A DNA stretch of 64,000 nt from Alkalidesulfovibrio alkalitolerans DSM 16529 (GCF_000422245.1 NZ_ATHI01000026.1:372001-436000), one strand, 5' to 3'. Counted from the first letter of the stretch, positions 36,689-44,599 are shown. A program made the numbers and translations. Notes: generated from the sequence alone by a model not told the origin.

Positions 36689-36835
36689 AATGGGGTTCAG
36701 GGGGCGGAGGTTCAAATCCTCTCATCCCGACCAGTAATTTCGCAGAGTTGGGCCGTCCTCCGGGGCGGCCCTTCTGCTTTTGCATTGCACAATTGCACTA
36801 CATACGCCCCCGAGCCTCGTCGGTTCCGACGACCT
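36689..36835. repeat. Right direct repeat (attR-like) with tRNA-Pro 3' fragment
   Basis: A 147-bp copy of 14164-14311 with one base missing (the T after AGGGGG) and about four substitutions. It contains the anticodon-loop-to-CCA portion of tRNA-Pro, its terminator (36750-36782) and the end of an integrase frame. The 5' half of the tRNA is absent, so this is a fragment and not a second tRNA gene. Confidence 0.85.
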
Positions 36836-36911
36836 CCTGCCTCTTCTCCTGGGGGCTTCTCTTCGGAGATCTGCGGCTTGACCCCAAGCGTTCGGTCGCA
36901 GACCACGCCAT
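36798..36911 (-). pseudogene. Second integrase C-terminal scrap
   Basis: The minus-strand frame from 36911 to the stop at 36798-36800 ends VVGTDEARGRM, matching VVGTNGTRGRM at the end of the integrase remnant near the tRNA. Upstream it reads ATERLGSSRRSPKRSPQEK, which is not shared with the left copy. It is probably the last codons of another, related integrase of which the rest is gone. Confidence 0.45.
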
Positions 36912-36930
36912 GCGGGCGGGAGGGATGAAA

Positions 36931-38871
36931 TTACCCGGTTGTCCCGCTCAGTTCCCGAAGCTTGCGCCATAGCGTGTTGACGCTCACGCCGAGACGTCTC
37001 GCGGCCTCGGCCTTGTTGTCACCTGTCTGGCGCAGGGCCTCGGCGATGATTTCGCGCTCGTACTCGCGCACCTGATCCTTGAAGCTCGTGCCGTCTGCCG
37101 GACCGGCCGGGAGGGGCTTCTCACCGCAGGAAGGCATGGCCTCGGCGCACAGTTCGTCCATGATTTCCATGAGCAGGGCGTGGCCGCCGCTCTTGTCCGC
37201 TCCGACCAAGGCTGCGTAGCGCTGGGCAAGCGAGTCCAGTTCGCGCACGTTACCCGGCCAGGAATGAGCCGTGAAACGGTTTTGCAGACGCGGCGACAAC
37301 GGCAGGGGAGAGCGTCCCGCCGGAATGTCATACCGGGCGAGCAGGGCGGCGAGCAGGTCCGGGATGTCCGCGGCGCGTTCGCGTAACGGCACGGTGTGGA
37401 TCTTGAGTGTGGCGATGCGGAAGTAGAGGTCGGCCCGAAAACGCCCCATGCGTGCTTCGTGTGCAAGATCCTTGAAGGTCGAGGCGATGATGCGCACATC
37501 GGTGGAGACTATGCGGTCGCCTCCGACACGCATGATCTCCTTCTCTTCGATCGCCCGCAAAAGGCGTACCTGAAGGCTTGGCGAGATGTCGGCAAGCTCG
37601 TCCAGAAACAGCGTGCCTCCGTGGGCCAACTCGAACAAGCCTTGTTTGCCCCCCCGTTTTGCGCCGGTGAAGGCCCCTTCCTCGTAGCCGAACAGTTCGC
37701 TTTCGAGAAGCGTTTCAGGCAGGGCCGAGCAGTTCACGGCAACAAAAGGACGTCTTTTGCGTGGGCTGGCCATGTGAATGCCCTGCGCCAGTATCTCCTT
37801 GCCCGTGCCGGTCTCGCCCTGAACAAGGATCGCCGCATCGGTGGCCGCATATTGGGCCGCCTTGGCGCGGAGCCTGGCCATGGCCGCGCAGGAGCCCTTG
37901 AGGTCGTCCAGGGTGTAGCGGGCCACAAAACCCTTGGCGAGCCGCTCCTTGAGTTTGCGATCCAGATCCTGGATGCGAGAGACACGCGTGAAGGTTGCGA
38001 CCACGGCCCGCGTGCCTTCCGAGACGTTTACGGGCATTGCGTTGATGACCATATCCAGGCCGCCCACCCGCCGGAACTGATCGACTTCCGCCTCGCCGCT
38101 TTCGAGCACCCGGAAAAGCCCGGCGCTACGCACCGCCTCGGGCATGGGACGGTCCAGGACATTCTCCGGATCGAGGCCGAGCATTTCCCCGGCCATGGGG
38201 TTGATGAGGTTGATCCGGCCTTCGGAGTCGATACCCACCACCCCTTCCTTGACGGAATGAAGGATGATGCGCAGCCGCTCGGCCTCCTCCTTGCTTCTGC
38301 GTTGGGACTGCGCGATGACGCGAGCCTCTTCCAGCGCCTGCTGGATCACGCGCTCCCCGGGAACGACCACGAAGCCCTCGCCGCCCACCGACTGGGCGAT
38401 GGTTTTGCAGATGCCTCCGCCCACAATGCAGCGGAAGCCTTCCGCCACCGCTTTCGAGATGGCGGCCACAAGCTCGGGAGTGGTGCGAAACGGCAACTGA
38501 CGAATTTCGACGCCGAGGATGTCCTCCATGATCTCCAGACCGGCGATCTGGCCGCTGAAGCTCGTCACCGCGATTTTCCGTGAGCGTTCCCTGGCGAGCA
38601 TGACGGCTCTGATGACATCCATGTCCCTGCGGGCGATGGTCACGACAGGTAGCTTGAGCTGTTCGCGCAGCAGTCGGCCGGTCGCGCCGCCGCCGAGGAC
38701 GACTTCGACTCCTTCGGCGAGGCACTGCCTGGCCACGGGCAGGGCCTCCTCCATGCTCGCCAGACGGATCTCGATGTTTTCCCTATCGGGGTCCTCGAAC
38801 GCCTTGACTGTGCGGGCGATCTCTTCCGAGTTGGAAACGAAGGCGAAGCGGAAAGGGCGGGCGTCGGGCAT
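36931..38871 (-). CDS. Sigma-54 activator with PrpR_N sensor and PAS domain
   Basis: A 646-residue regulator. PrpR_N-type sensor (about 10-195; FRFAFVSNSEEIARTVKAF, VVLGGGATGRLLREQLKLPV, IVGGGICKTIAQSVGGEGFV), PAS (about 205-310; SVKEGVVGIDSEGRINLINP), AAA+ (Walker A GETGTGKE about 353; intact GAFTGA about 399; Walker B GGTLFLDELA about 420; WPGNVRELDSL) and a Fis-type helix-turn-helix at the end (KAEAARRLGVSVNTLWRKL). The ATG at 38871 has GGAGAG 7 nt upstream; the frame is open 25 codons longer without a ribosome site. It is the last gene behind the sulfotransferase/transporter genes and the natural activator of their sigma-54 promoter at 42626. PrpR_N domains bind small organic acids. Confidence 0.93.
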   Translation of the reverse strand: MPDARPFRFAFVSNSEEIARTVKAFEDPDRENIEIRLASMEEALPVARQCLAEGVEVVLGGGATGRLLREQLKLPVVTIARRDMDVIRAVMLARERSRKIAVTSFSGQIAGLEIMEDILGVEIRQLPFRTTPELVAAISKAVAEGFRCIVGGGICKTIAQSVGGEGFVVVPGERVIQQALEEARVIAQSQRRSKEEAERLRIILHSVKEGVVGIDSEGRINLINPMAGEMLGLDPENVLDRPMPEAVRSAGLFRVLESGEAEVDQFRRVGGLDMVINAMPVNVSEGTRAVVATFTRVSRIQDLDRKLKERLAKGFVARYTLDDLKGSCAAMARLRAKAAQYAATDAAILVQGETGTGKEILAQGIHMASPRKRRPFVAVNCSALPETLLESELFGYEEGAFTGAKRGGKQGLFELAHGGTLFLDELADISPSLQVRLLRAIEEKEIMRVGGDRIVSTDVRIIASTFKDLAHEARMGRFRADLYFRIATLKIHTVPLRERAADIPDLLAALLARYDIPAGRSPLPLSPRLQNRFTAHSWPGNVRELDSLAQRYAALVGADKSGGHALLMEIMDELCAEAMPSCGEKPLPAGPADGTSFKDQVREYEREIIAEALRQTGDNKAEAARRLGVSVNTLWRKLRELSGTTG

Positions 38872-38965
38872 GGCTGAGCTCTCCTGACGCGGGCGGACGG
38901 TCGCCCGGCTTGAATCGGCTGTACCTGCGGGAATCATGCTTGGCAAGCCTTGGGTGCGGCACGGT

Positions 38966-38995
38966 AAAAGGGGCGGAAGCCGCGACTTCCGCCCC
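38966..38995 (-). terminator. Terminator-like hairpin after TSUP gene
   Basis: On the minus strand GGGGCGGAAG, a 6-nt loop, CTTCCGCCCC and then TTTTACC. The stem is perfect and the U-run short, so it probably ends or attenuates the transport operon before the regulator gene. Confidence 0.65.
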
Positions 38996-39024
38996 CGAGA
39001 TACGTGCCCGGCAGTCGCGGGGCC

Positions 39025-39786
39025 TCAGGATGCCAAGGCGTGCAGGGACCTGAGGAGGATGAAGCCGCCAACCACGACGCAGACGACGGCCACGATCACC
39101 CGCAGCCGCCTCGCGCCCGAGCAGTGGGCGATGTGCGCGCCTATGGCGACGCCCACCAGTTCCACGGCCGTGACCCACGATCCCACGAAGAAATCGATGG
39201 CACCGAATTTGAGATTCCCGATGGTGCCGGAAACCGCGGCCACGATCTGGATGACCTGACTCGTGGCGATGGCGGTGAGAGGCGAGAAGCCCAGGATGAC
39301 CATCATGGGCACGGAAAGCACCGGACCGCCCACGCCGGTCAGACCCGAGCCGAATCCGACCGTCGCGCCTATGGCGAGCAGGGCCGCGTATTTGCCCGCG
39401 GACTGCCCCTCCATGGCCAGAATGCCTTTACCGCTGTAGGGACGGTAGGTGTAGATGCCCGCGAAGATGATGATGCAGGCCAAAACGGTGTTCAGGTAGA
39501 CCGCGTTGGTGAACGAATTGACCATGGCCCCCAGATAGCCGAAGAGCACCGCGCCCAGGCACACGGGTACGGTCACGCTCCAATCGATGCTGCCTTTGCG
39601 CTGGTAGAGCCAAGTTCCCACGATGCCCGTGAAGATGAAGCTGAACAGGGCCGTGGCCATGGACACGTGCGTATCGAGGCCCGAGAAGGCGGCAAGGGCC
39701 GGTATGAGCAGGATGCCGCCGACGCCGACGCAGCCGATGAGGGTGCCGACGAGAAGGGCGACAAGGGCCAGCAACAGTGTTGACAT
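39025..39786 (-). CDS. TSUP (TauE/SafE-like) anion exporter
   Basis: A 253-residue membrane protein with eight predicted helices and the family's duplicated pattern: TLIGCVGVGGILLIPALAAF near the N-terminus and VGFGSGLTGVGGPVLSVPMM in the second half. The G-x-G-G-G motif in each half is the TSUP hallmark. TSUP proteins move sulfite, sulfonates, sulfate or organic acids, generally as exporters or facilitators. The ATG at 39786 has GGAG 9 nt upstream. The gene follows the DASS-type permease after a perfect hairpin, in the same direction. Next to a sulfotransferase and an anion permease, handling of a sulfur oxyanion is a reasonable but unproven guess. Confidence 0.88.
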   Translation of the reverse strand: MSTLLLALVALLVGTLIGCVGVGGILLIPALAAFSGLDTHVSMATALFSFIFTGIVGTWLYQRKGSIDWSVTVPVCLGAVLFGYLGAMVNSFTNAVYLNTVLACIIIFAGIYTYRPYSGKGILAMEGQSAGKYAALLAIGATVGFGSGLTGVGGPVLSVPMMVILGFSPLTAIATSQVIQIVAAVSGTIGNLKFGAIDFFVGSWVTAVELVGVAIGAHIAHCSGARRLRVIVAVVCVVVGGFILLRSLHALAS

Positions 39787-39802
39787 GCGAAGATTCTCCG
39801 TG

Positions 39803-39829
39803 CCTGGCGGGCGCTTTGCGCCCGCCAGG
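39803..39829 (-). other. Intercistronic hairpin, permease to TSUP gene
   Basis: CCTGGCGGGCGC (39803-39814), loop TTT, GCGCCCGCCAGG (39818-39829): a perfect 12-bp stem in the 75-bp gap, with no U-run. One of a series of such hairpins in the window's transport operons. Confidence 0.7.
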
Positions 39830-39861
39830 GGTTATGGGGTGATGGAGGATAGGGGCTTTGA

Positions 39862-41367
39862 TCAGATGCCCGGAGGCATGATGTAGAAGTCGGACTTGAG
39901 CACAGCGATGAAGAAGACGAAGTACAGCGCCGAGACGACAAGGGAGATGACGCCTCCGATCATGCCGTAGACGAACATCCGCTTCAGGTTGGCTCCGAAG
40001 CCGACCACGATTCCCTGCGCGCCGGTGGAGGACGCGACCGCGTAGCTCCAACTGATGGCCGCGCCGACGGCCCAGATGAACGGAACCGCTCCGTATTCGA
40101 GGCCGTGCCAGTTCTTGAATGTCTCGATGACCATGGGAATCATGACGCCCGCCGCCGCAGTGTCCGAAGTCACCTGGGAAAGCGCGTTGCCGCCGGCGCT
40201 GAAAGCCAGGATGGACAACATGTCGTTGCCAGTGGCGACGAACGAACCGAGCCACTGGCCGAACACCGCGCTCGCACCGGTCTGGTTGATGATGCGGCCC
40301 AGGGCCACGGACGCGGGCCAGATGAAGAGAATGGCGATGGGAAAGTGCTTCTTGAGCGATTCGATGGAGACGATGTTTTCTCCGGGATTCTTGCGGGAAG
40401 GCATGAAAAAGAGGGCCAGGGCCAGGATGAGGAACATGCGCGAGGGGTGCATCCAGGCGAAGAACGGGCCCTTCAGGAAGTCCACGTACGCGGGCCGCAA
40501 CAGCGCGAGAGCCACCACGACGAGAAATCCGAGGCAGGCGACCTTCTCTTCGTAGCTGAACGGCCCCATTTCTTCGAGTTCCTTGCGGTAGAATTCCCGG
40601 CCGCCCTTGAACGTCTGAATGTCGGGCTTCATGCAGTAGTACATGTAAAGAGTCATGGCCAGCATGACTACCAGTGATACCGGGATCATGCGCAGGGACC
40701 AGTCGATGAAGAAGACCTCGTGGCCGACGTAGCGCTGCAGGTGGCCAAGGGTGACCACGGCTTGGCCGCCGCCCAGAGGGGTAGCCATGCCGCCCACGGA
40801 CGCGCCCCAGGCCACGGCGATGAGCACGTTGGAGGCGGCTGTGCTGTTCCAGCGTGCGTCGAAGGTGTTGAATCCTGCGTAGATCAACGCCGCCACGGCG
40901 ATTGGGGCGAAGACCGCCGCCACGGGCGTGTTGCCCATGACGAAGCTCGCAAAGCCGGTTAGCAGGAACCAGCCGATCATCTGCTTGCGCGTGTCGTTGC
41001 CAAAGCGCAGCAGAAAATGCAGGGCTAGGCGTTTGGCAAAACCCCAACGCGCCCAAGCCACGGTCACGATGCTTGCGCCGATGATCAGGAAGGCGTCGCG
41101 ATGGGCATAGGCCTCCATGACCTTGGCGATGGGCATGTATTCGTAAAAAGCCACCACGAATAGAGGCACCAGGCACGTGACCTTGATGTCGACGGCCACC
41201 GTGACCCACCAGTAAACCATCCAGAAAAGGATGCCGAAGCCCACTCGGGCATTTTCAGGGCCGAAGAGGGGTATGAATTGGACAAGAAGGAAGATTGCCG
41301 GACCCAATATGATATGGAGCCACCGGCGGCTGATGCCACAGGAGCCCTGGTCTTGCGTATCCGTCAT
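39862..41367 (-). CDS. DASS/SLC13-type anion permease
   Basis: A 501-residue membrane protein of the same superfamily as the island symporters but a different branch. Two-fold motifs: MGNTPVAAVFAPIAVAALIY and GGMATPLGGGQAVVTLGHLQ in the first half, TSDTAAAGVMIPMVIETFKN and ASSTGAQGIVVGFGANLKRM in the second. The first SNT-like site reads GNTP and the second SDTA, so the sodium-site residues differ from those of the island proteins. The N-terminus is short and cytoplasmic. The ATG at 41367 has GGGGAGAG upstream; the frame is open about 108 codons further but overlaps the sulfotransferase 3' end antisense-free region with no start signal. It lies between sulfotransferase and TSUP genes. Confidence 0.87.
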   Translation of the reverse strand: MTDTQDQGSCGISRRWLHIILGPAIFLLVQFIPLFGPENARVGFGILFWMVYWWVTVAVDIKVTCLVPLFVVAFYEYMPIAKVMEAYAHRDAFLIIGASIVTVAWARWGFAKRLALHFLLRFGNDTRKQMIGWFLLTGFASFVMGNTPVAAVFAPIAVAALIYAGFNTFDARWNSTAASNVLIAVAWGASVGGMATPLGGGQAVVTLGHLQRYVGHEVFFIDWSLRMIPVSLVVMLAMTLYMYYCMKPDIQTFKGGREFYRKELEEMGPFSYEEKVACLGFLVVVALALLRPAYVDFLKGPFFAWMHPSRMFLILALALFFMPSRKNPGENIVSIESLKKHFPIAILFIWPASVALGRIINQTGASAVFGQWLGSFVATGNDMLSILAFSAGGNALSQVTSDTAAAGVMIPMVIETFKNWHGLEYGAVPFIWAVGAAISWSYAVASSTGAQGIVVGFGANLKRMFVYGMIGGVISLVVSALYFVFFIAVLKSDFYIMPPGI

Positions 41368-41401
41368 GACTCGCTCTCCCCGATGTAACAGTGACGCGCA
41401 T

Positions 41402-41427
41402 GGAGGCCGGGACGCTCCCCGGCCTCC
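41402..41427 (-). other. Intercistronic hairpin, sulfotransferase to permease gene
   Basis: GGAGGCCGGG (41402-41411) pairs with CCCGGCCTCC (41418-41427) across a 6-nt loop in the 71-bp gap between the two stop/start sites. No U-run. Confidence 0.65.
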
Positions 41428-41438
41428 GGGGCGATGGC

Positions 41439-42593
41439 CTACAAGGCGAGCTTGCCGTTGTAGTCCCGTTTGATGCTGAAATGGGTCTTCCACTTGCGCC
41501 AGGCGCGTTGACCCATGATCAGTTCTTCCTCGGGCGTGCCCAAGGGATAGACGTTGGGAACGTCGGCGTCGGACCACAGACCCTGTTTCTTGCGCTCCTC
41601 GCGCTGATCCATGAGCCAGTCGTTGTAGCTTTCGTAGACGATGTGGCCTTCGGGGCCGTCCAGGGTGGCGGCGCGGATGCGGCCGTCCCATTCTTCGTAT
41701 TTCTCGACTTTCTCGGGCGCAGGCATCTGCGGCTCGACATCGAGCGTGTACCCCGCCTCGATCATCTCCTGCCCTGCCACGGCGGCGAAGATCCGCTGGT
41801 CGCGAGGGCTCAGCAGGTCCTTGTAGATGCCTATGTACTTGTCGCTCACGGGGCTGCCCAGGGGTTTGTGGTCGTGGGTCTGACCACGGGCTTTGGCCAG
41901 GTCGGTGGTGTGGAACTCCATCATCTGCGGGCTGTATTCCTCGCCCAGGAAGTCACAGGTCGCCCGCAGCACTTTTTCTGGCTGACGCACCAACTCCTCA
42001 TAGTTGATGTCGAACCATTGATCGGCGCCCAGCTTTTCGCGCCAGGGCTTGACCGCGTTCATGCACATTTTCCAGATCTTGGCCGCGCTGTAGATGTTCG
42101 TGGGGCCGAAGGACGATTCCAGGTAGTCGGCCGAGGCGTCGCGCCCGTCGCGGGTGATGTAGATGAATTGGGCGTTGGGGAAATGCTCCAGAATGGGGCC
42201 GACGAAGAACAGGTTGTAGGGGGTCTTTTCGCCCCAGCGGGGCTTGCCGCCCGCTTCCTTGGCGAAGCGTTCGAACATGGCGCAGTAGAGCCCGGCGAAG
42301 CTCTGTTCGCGCACGCTTTCGATGATTTCGTCAACGATGGTCCGAGGGTTGACCTTCATGCCCCAGTACGGGGTCTTCAGGCCGTGGACCATCTCGGTGG
42401 CCAGGGTGCGGAAGTTGTTCTTGTCGCGCAGGTCGCCGTAGGTATGCAGATACGGGTAGAACCGAGAATAATACCAGACGACCTCGGGCACGGCTATCCT
42501 GGGATGGCAGCCCAGCATCGCCATGACCAACGTGGTGCCGGATCGTTCCGGGCCGATCATGATGATCGGTCTTTCCTTGAGCATGATCGCCAT
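41439..42593 (-). CDS. Sulfotransferase-family protein
   Basis: A 384-residue cytosolic protein with the PAPS-binding signature of sulfotransferases: the 5'-phosphosulfate loop GPERSGTTLVMAMLGCHP (about residues 14-31) and the 3'-phosphate motif FIYITRDGRDASADYLES (about 150-167). WGEKTPYN before it carries the usual active-site region. The C-terminal third (EYSPQMMEFHTTDLAKARGQ and beyond) is longer than in minimal members. AGGAGG lies 6 nt before the ATG at 42593. It is the first gene of the operon behind the sigma-54 promoter. The family transfers sulfate from PAPS to small molecules or sugars; here the acceptor is unknown. Making PAPS in a sulfate reducer, where APS is mainly reduced, would be notable. 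Confidence 0.85.
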   Translation of the reverse strand: MAIMLKERPIIMIGPERSGTTLVMAMLGCHPRIAVPEVVWYYSRFYPYLHTYGDLRDKNNFRTLATEMVHGLKTPYWGMKVNPRTIVDEIIESVREQSFAGLYCAMFERFAKEAGGKPRWGEKTPYNLFFVGPILEHFPNAQFIYITRDGRDASADYLESSFGPTNIYSAAKIWKMCMNAVKPWREKLGADQWFDINYEELVRQPEKVLRATCDFLGEEYSPQMMEFHTTDLAKARGQTHDHKPLGSPVSDKYIGIYKDLLSPRDQRIFAAVAGQEMIEAGYTLDVEPQMPAPEKVEKYEEWDGRIRAATLDGPEGHIVYESYNDWLMDQREERKKQGLWSDADVPNVYPLGTPEEELIMGQRAWRKWKTHFSIKRDYNGKLAL

Positions 42594-42625
42594 GAAAAAC
42601 CTCCTGCTGTGTTTCCCATGGAAAA

Positions 42626-42642
42626 AGCAAGGCATGTGCCAG
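42626..42642 (-). promoter_or_regulatory. Sigma-54 (-24/-12) promoter of the sulfotransferase operon
   Basis: On the minus strand CTGGCACATGCCTTGCT matches YTGGCACGRNNNTTGCW at all but two positions, with exactly 10 bp between GG and GC. The expected start of transcription is about 22 bp before the sulfotransferase ATG. The PrpR_N-type activator at the end of the operon is the likely partner. Confidence 0.85.
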
Positions 42643-43127
42643 AAAGATGGCGACTTGTATCGTATTGTTATGTATAGTTTTTGTAAACGAGAGGGATGTG
42701 TTCGCCGCCCATCGACTGCCATATTCGTTATGAAAGTGTATCGATTTTGATTGGCTGATTGCCGTAACGGGCCTTGGGCGGCAGCCCCGGCGTGGCAGGC
42801 GCGGCTGCCCGGGGTCGTCGATCTTGGGCTGGAATAAACAAAAGAGCCTCTGGCGGCTTTACCAATCCCCTGTTTGCCCGGTAAGGACGTCTCCGCGATC
42901 ATCAAATCCACACTGTATGGCCGGGAGCGCACGGCAAGAATTTCGCGCCCCAGCGGCGGGCCGCACCGCTAGCCCGGAACACGAAAATACGGCATATTTT
43001 TTGTTCCGGGGGGCAGCATGAACAAAGTGACGCTGCCGCCGTTCTCCGCTTCGCCTGTCAGCAGGGGGCTTTCGCGTCCTCCCGATCCTGGCGTCGCGGC
43101 AAATCGAAACAGGTGACGATACCCGAA
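42643..43127. other. Divergent control region between sulfotransferase and hdr-flx operons
   Basis: No gene is seen in this gap of about 480 bp. It should hold activator sites for the sigma-54 promoter on the left and the promoter of hdrC on the right. The one conspicuous structure is the long inverted repeat at 42973-43010, listed separately. No Rex-type site of the form TTGTGAA-N-TTCACAA was found by eye. Confidence 0.5.
42973..43010. promoter_or_regulatory. Long inverted repeat upstream of hdr-flx operon
   Basis: CCCGGAACA (42973-42981) pairs with TGTTCCGGG (43002-43010), and inside it AAAATA (42984-42989) pairs with TATTTT (42995-43000) around CGGCA. The 38-bp element has an AT-rich core with GC-rich ends. 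It lies 117 bp before the chosen hdrC start. It could be an operator, or a structured leader or terminator if transcribed. Confidence 0.5.
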
Positions 43128-43688
43128 ATGGAAACGATAGACATGCAGGCGGCTTTCGACCCGGAGTTCGTGGCCCGGGTCCAGGCGGAAAGCGGACAAA
43201 ACCTGGCCCTGTGCTACCAGTGCGGCAACTGCACCGCCGGGTGCCCCTACACCTTCGCCTACGACATCCCGGTCAGCCAGATGATGCGCCTGGTCCAGAT
43301 GGGCCGCAGGGAAAAAGCCCTGCGCGCCCGGTCCCTGTGGCTGTGCGCTTCGTGCGAGAGCTGCACCACGCGCTGCCCCAACGACATCGACGTGGCCCGG
43401 GTGATGGATGTGATGCGCCACATGGCGCGGCGCGCGGGGTATGCGCCCGAGAAGGCCGTGAAGAGCTTCTGGGATTGTTTCCTAGACTCCATGCGCAAGC
43501 ACGGGCGGGTCTACGAGCTTGGCCTTGTGGCCGACTACGTGGCGCGCACCGGCCGCTTCTGGACCGACGCGGACCTTGGCCCGCGCATGCTGCTCAAGGG
43601 CAAGCTGTCGCTTAAGCCGCACGACATCCAGGGCAAGGACGAGGTGCGCAGGATTTTCGAACGCTTCGCCGCCAGGAGCGGATCATGA
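43128..43688 (+). CDS. hdrC: Heterodisulfide reductase-like subunit C
   Basis: A 186-residue iron-sulfur subunit with two [4Fe-4S] motifs: CYQCGNCTAGCPYTFAYD (about 28-45) and CASCESCTTRCPNDIDVAR (about 73-91). It carries electrons between HdrA and the catalytic HdrB. The start is uncertain among GTG 43113, ATG 43128 and ATG 43143; I use 43128 because AGGTGA lies about 11 nt upstream. Its last 4 bp overlap the hdrB start (ATGA), so the genes are translationally coupled. It opens a seven-gene hdrCBA-flxDCBA operon on the plus strand. Order and content match the FlxABCD-HdrABC NADH dehydrogenase/heterodisulfide reductase known from Desulfovibrio and other anaerobes. Confidence 0.92.
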   Translation: METIDMQAAFDPEFVARVQAESGQNLALCYQCGNCTAGCPYTFAYDIPVSQMMRLVQMGRREKALRARSLWLCASCESCTTRCPNDIDVARVMDVMRHMARRAGYAPEKAVKSFWDCFLDSMRKHGRVYELGLVADYVARTGRFWTDADLGPRMLLKGKLSLKPHDIQGKDEVRRIFERFAARSGS

Positions 43689-44599
43689 GCCAGGCCCTGA
43701 CCTACGCCTACTATCCCGGCTGCTCGGGGCTTGGCACCTCCCGCGAGTACGACCTGTCCACCCGCGCCGTGTGCGAGGCGCTGGGCATCGTCCTGGCCGA
43801 CGTTCCCGACTGGAGCTGCTGCGGATCGACTCCCGCCCATACCGTGGATCACGTGCTCAGCGCAGCGCTGGCCGCGCGCAATCTCGCCAAGGTGGAGGCC
43901 ATGGGGCGGGACACGGTCGTGACTCCCTGCCCCAGTTGTCTGACCAACCTGCGCACCGCCAGCCATCGCATGGCCGACGACAGTTTCCGCGAGCGGACCA
44001 ACGCCTTGCTGGATGCGCCGTGCCAGAACGCCGTGACCGCCAAGTCCGTGCTCCAGATTGTGGTCGAGGACTACGGCATTGAGCGGCTGTCCCGAAAGGT
44101 GGTCCGCCCGCTCGCCGGTCTGCGGGTGGCCGCGTACTACGGCTGCATCATGAACCGGCCGCCCGAGGTGATGGCCTTTGACGACCACGAGAACCCCATG
44201 GCCATGGACGACATCCTCTCCGCGCTGGGCGCGGACGTGCGCCCCTTCCCGCTCAAGGTCGAGTGCTGCGGGGCCTCCTACGGCGTGGCCCGGCGCGACA
44301 TCGTGGCCCGGCTCTCGGGCAGGCTCTTGGACGCGGCCGCGGACGTCGGCGCGGACATGGTGGTCGCGGCCTGCCCCCTGTGCCAGATGAACCTGGACCT
44401 GCGGCAGGAGCAGATCAACAGCGCGAACAGGACCAGCCACCGCATGCCGGTACTCTATTACACCCAGCTCATGGGTCTGGCGCTGGGAATCCCTGAGGAG
44501 AGGCTTGGGCTGGACAAGCTCTGCGTGAGCCCGCGCAAGGTCTTGCGCGCCGCGGCCGGGCGGGCCGAGGCCGCGAAGGCTCAAGGGAGCGGGGCATGA
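43685..44599 (+). CDS. hdrB: Heterodisulfide reductase-like subunit B
   Basis: A 304-residue catalytic subunit with the two CCG domains that bind non-cubane [4Fe-4S] clusters. All expected cysteines are seen: YYPGCSGLGTS, WSCCGSTPAH, VTPCPSCLTNL in the first half and YYGCIMNRP, VECCGASYGVA, AACPLCQMNLDL in the second. In methanogens this site reduces CoM-S-S-CoB. Sulfate reducers lack that disulfide, and DsrC trisulfide or another disulfide is the favoured acceptor; that choice is inference. It overlaps hdrC and hdrA by 4 bp each. The full length and intact motifs indicate an active enzyme. Confidence 0.94.
   Translation: MSQALTYAYYPGCSGLGTSREYDLSTRAVCEALGIVLADVPDWSCCGSTPAHTVDHVLSAALAARNLAKVEAMGRDTVVTPCPSCLTNLRTASHRMADDSFRERTNALLDAPCQNAVTAKSVLQIVVEDYGIERLSRKVVRPLAGLRVAAYYGCIMNRPPEVMAFDDHENPMAMDDILSALGADVRPFPLKVECCGASYGVARRDIVARLSGRLLDAAADVGADMVVAACPLCQMNLDLRQEQINSANRTSHRMPVLYYTQLMGLALGIPEERLGLDKLCVSPRKVLRAAAGRAEAAKAQGSGA

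Larger units (their letters stand above)
14164..36835. mobile_element. Genomic island integrated at tRNA-Pro(GGG)
   Basis: About 22.5 kb bounded by a direct repeat that contains the 3' part of tRNA-Pro(GGG). A tyrosine-recombinase remnant lies directly beside the tRNA and reads toward it, as in most tRNA-integrated islands. The interior holds paralogous CBS/symporter/receiver modules, two kinases, an IS5-type remnant, a DUF4143 ATPase and long AT-rich intergenic stretches unlike the dense flanking genes. No conjugation, phage or replication genes are seen, and the recombinase is broken, so the element looks immobile now. The boundaries come from the repeat; the transfer history is inference. 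Confidence 0.8.

Noticed and set aside
36689-36735. Second tRNA-Pro gene
   Set aside because: Only the part from the anticodon loop to CCA is present; the acceptor 5' strand and D arm are missing.
14164-36835. Prophage or conjugative element
   Set aside because: No capsid, tail, portal, relaxase, type IV secretion or replication gene is seen; only a broken integrase and an IS fragment.
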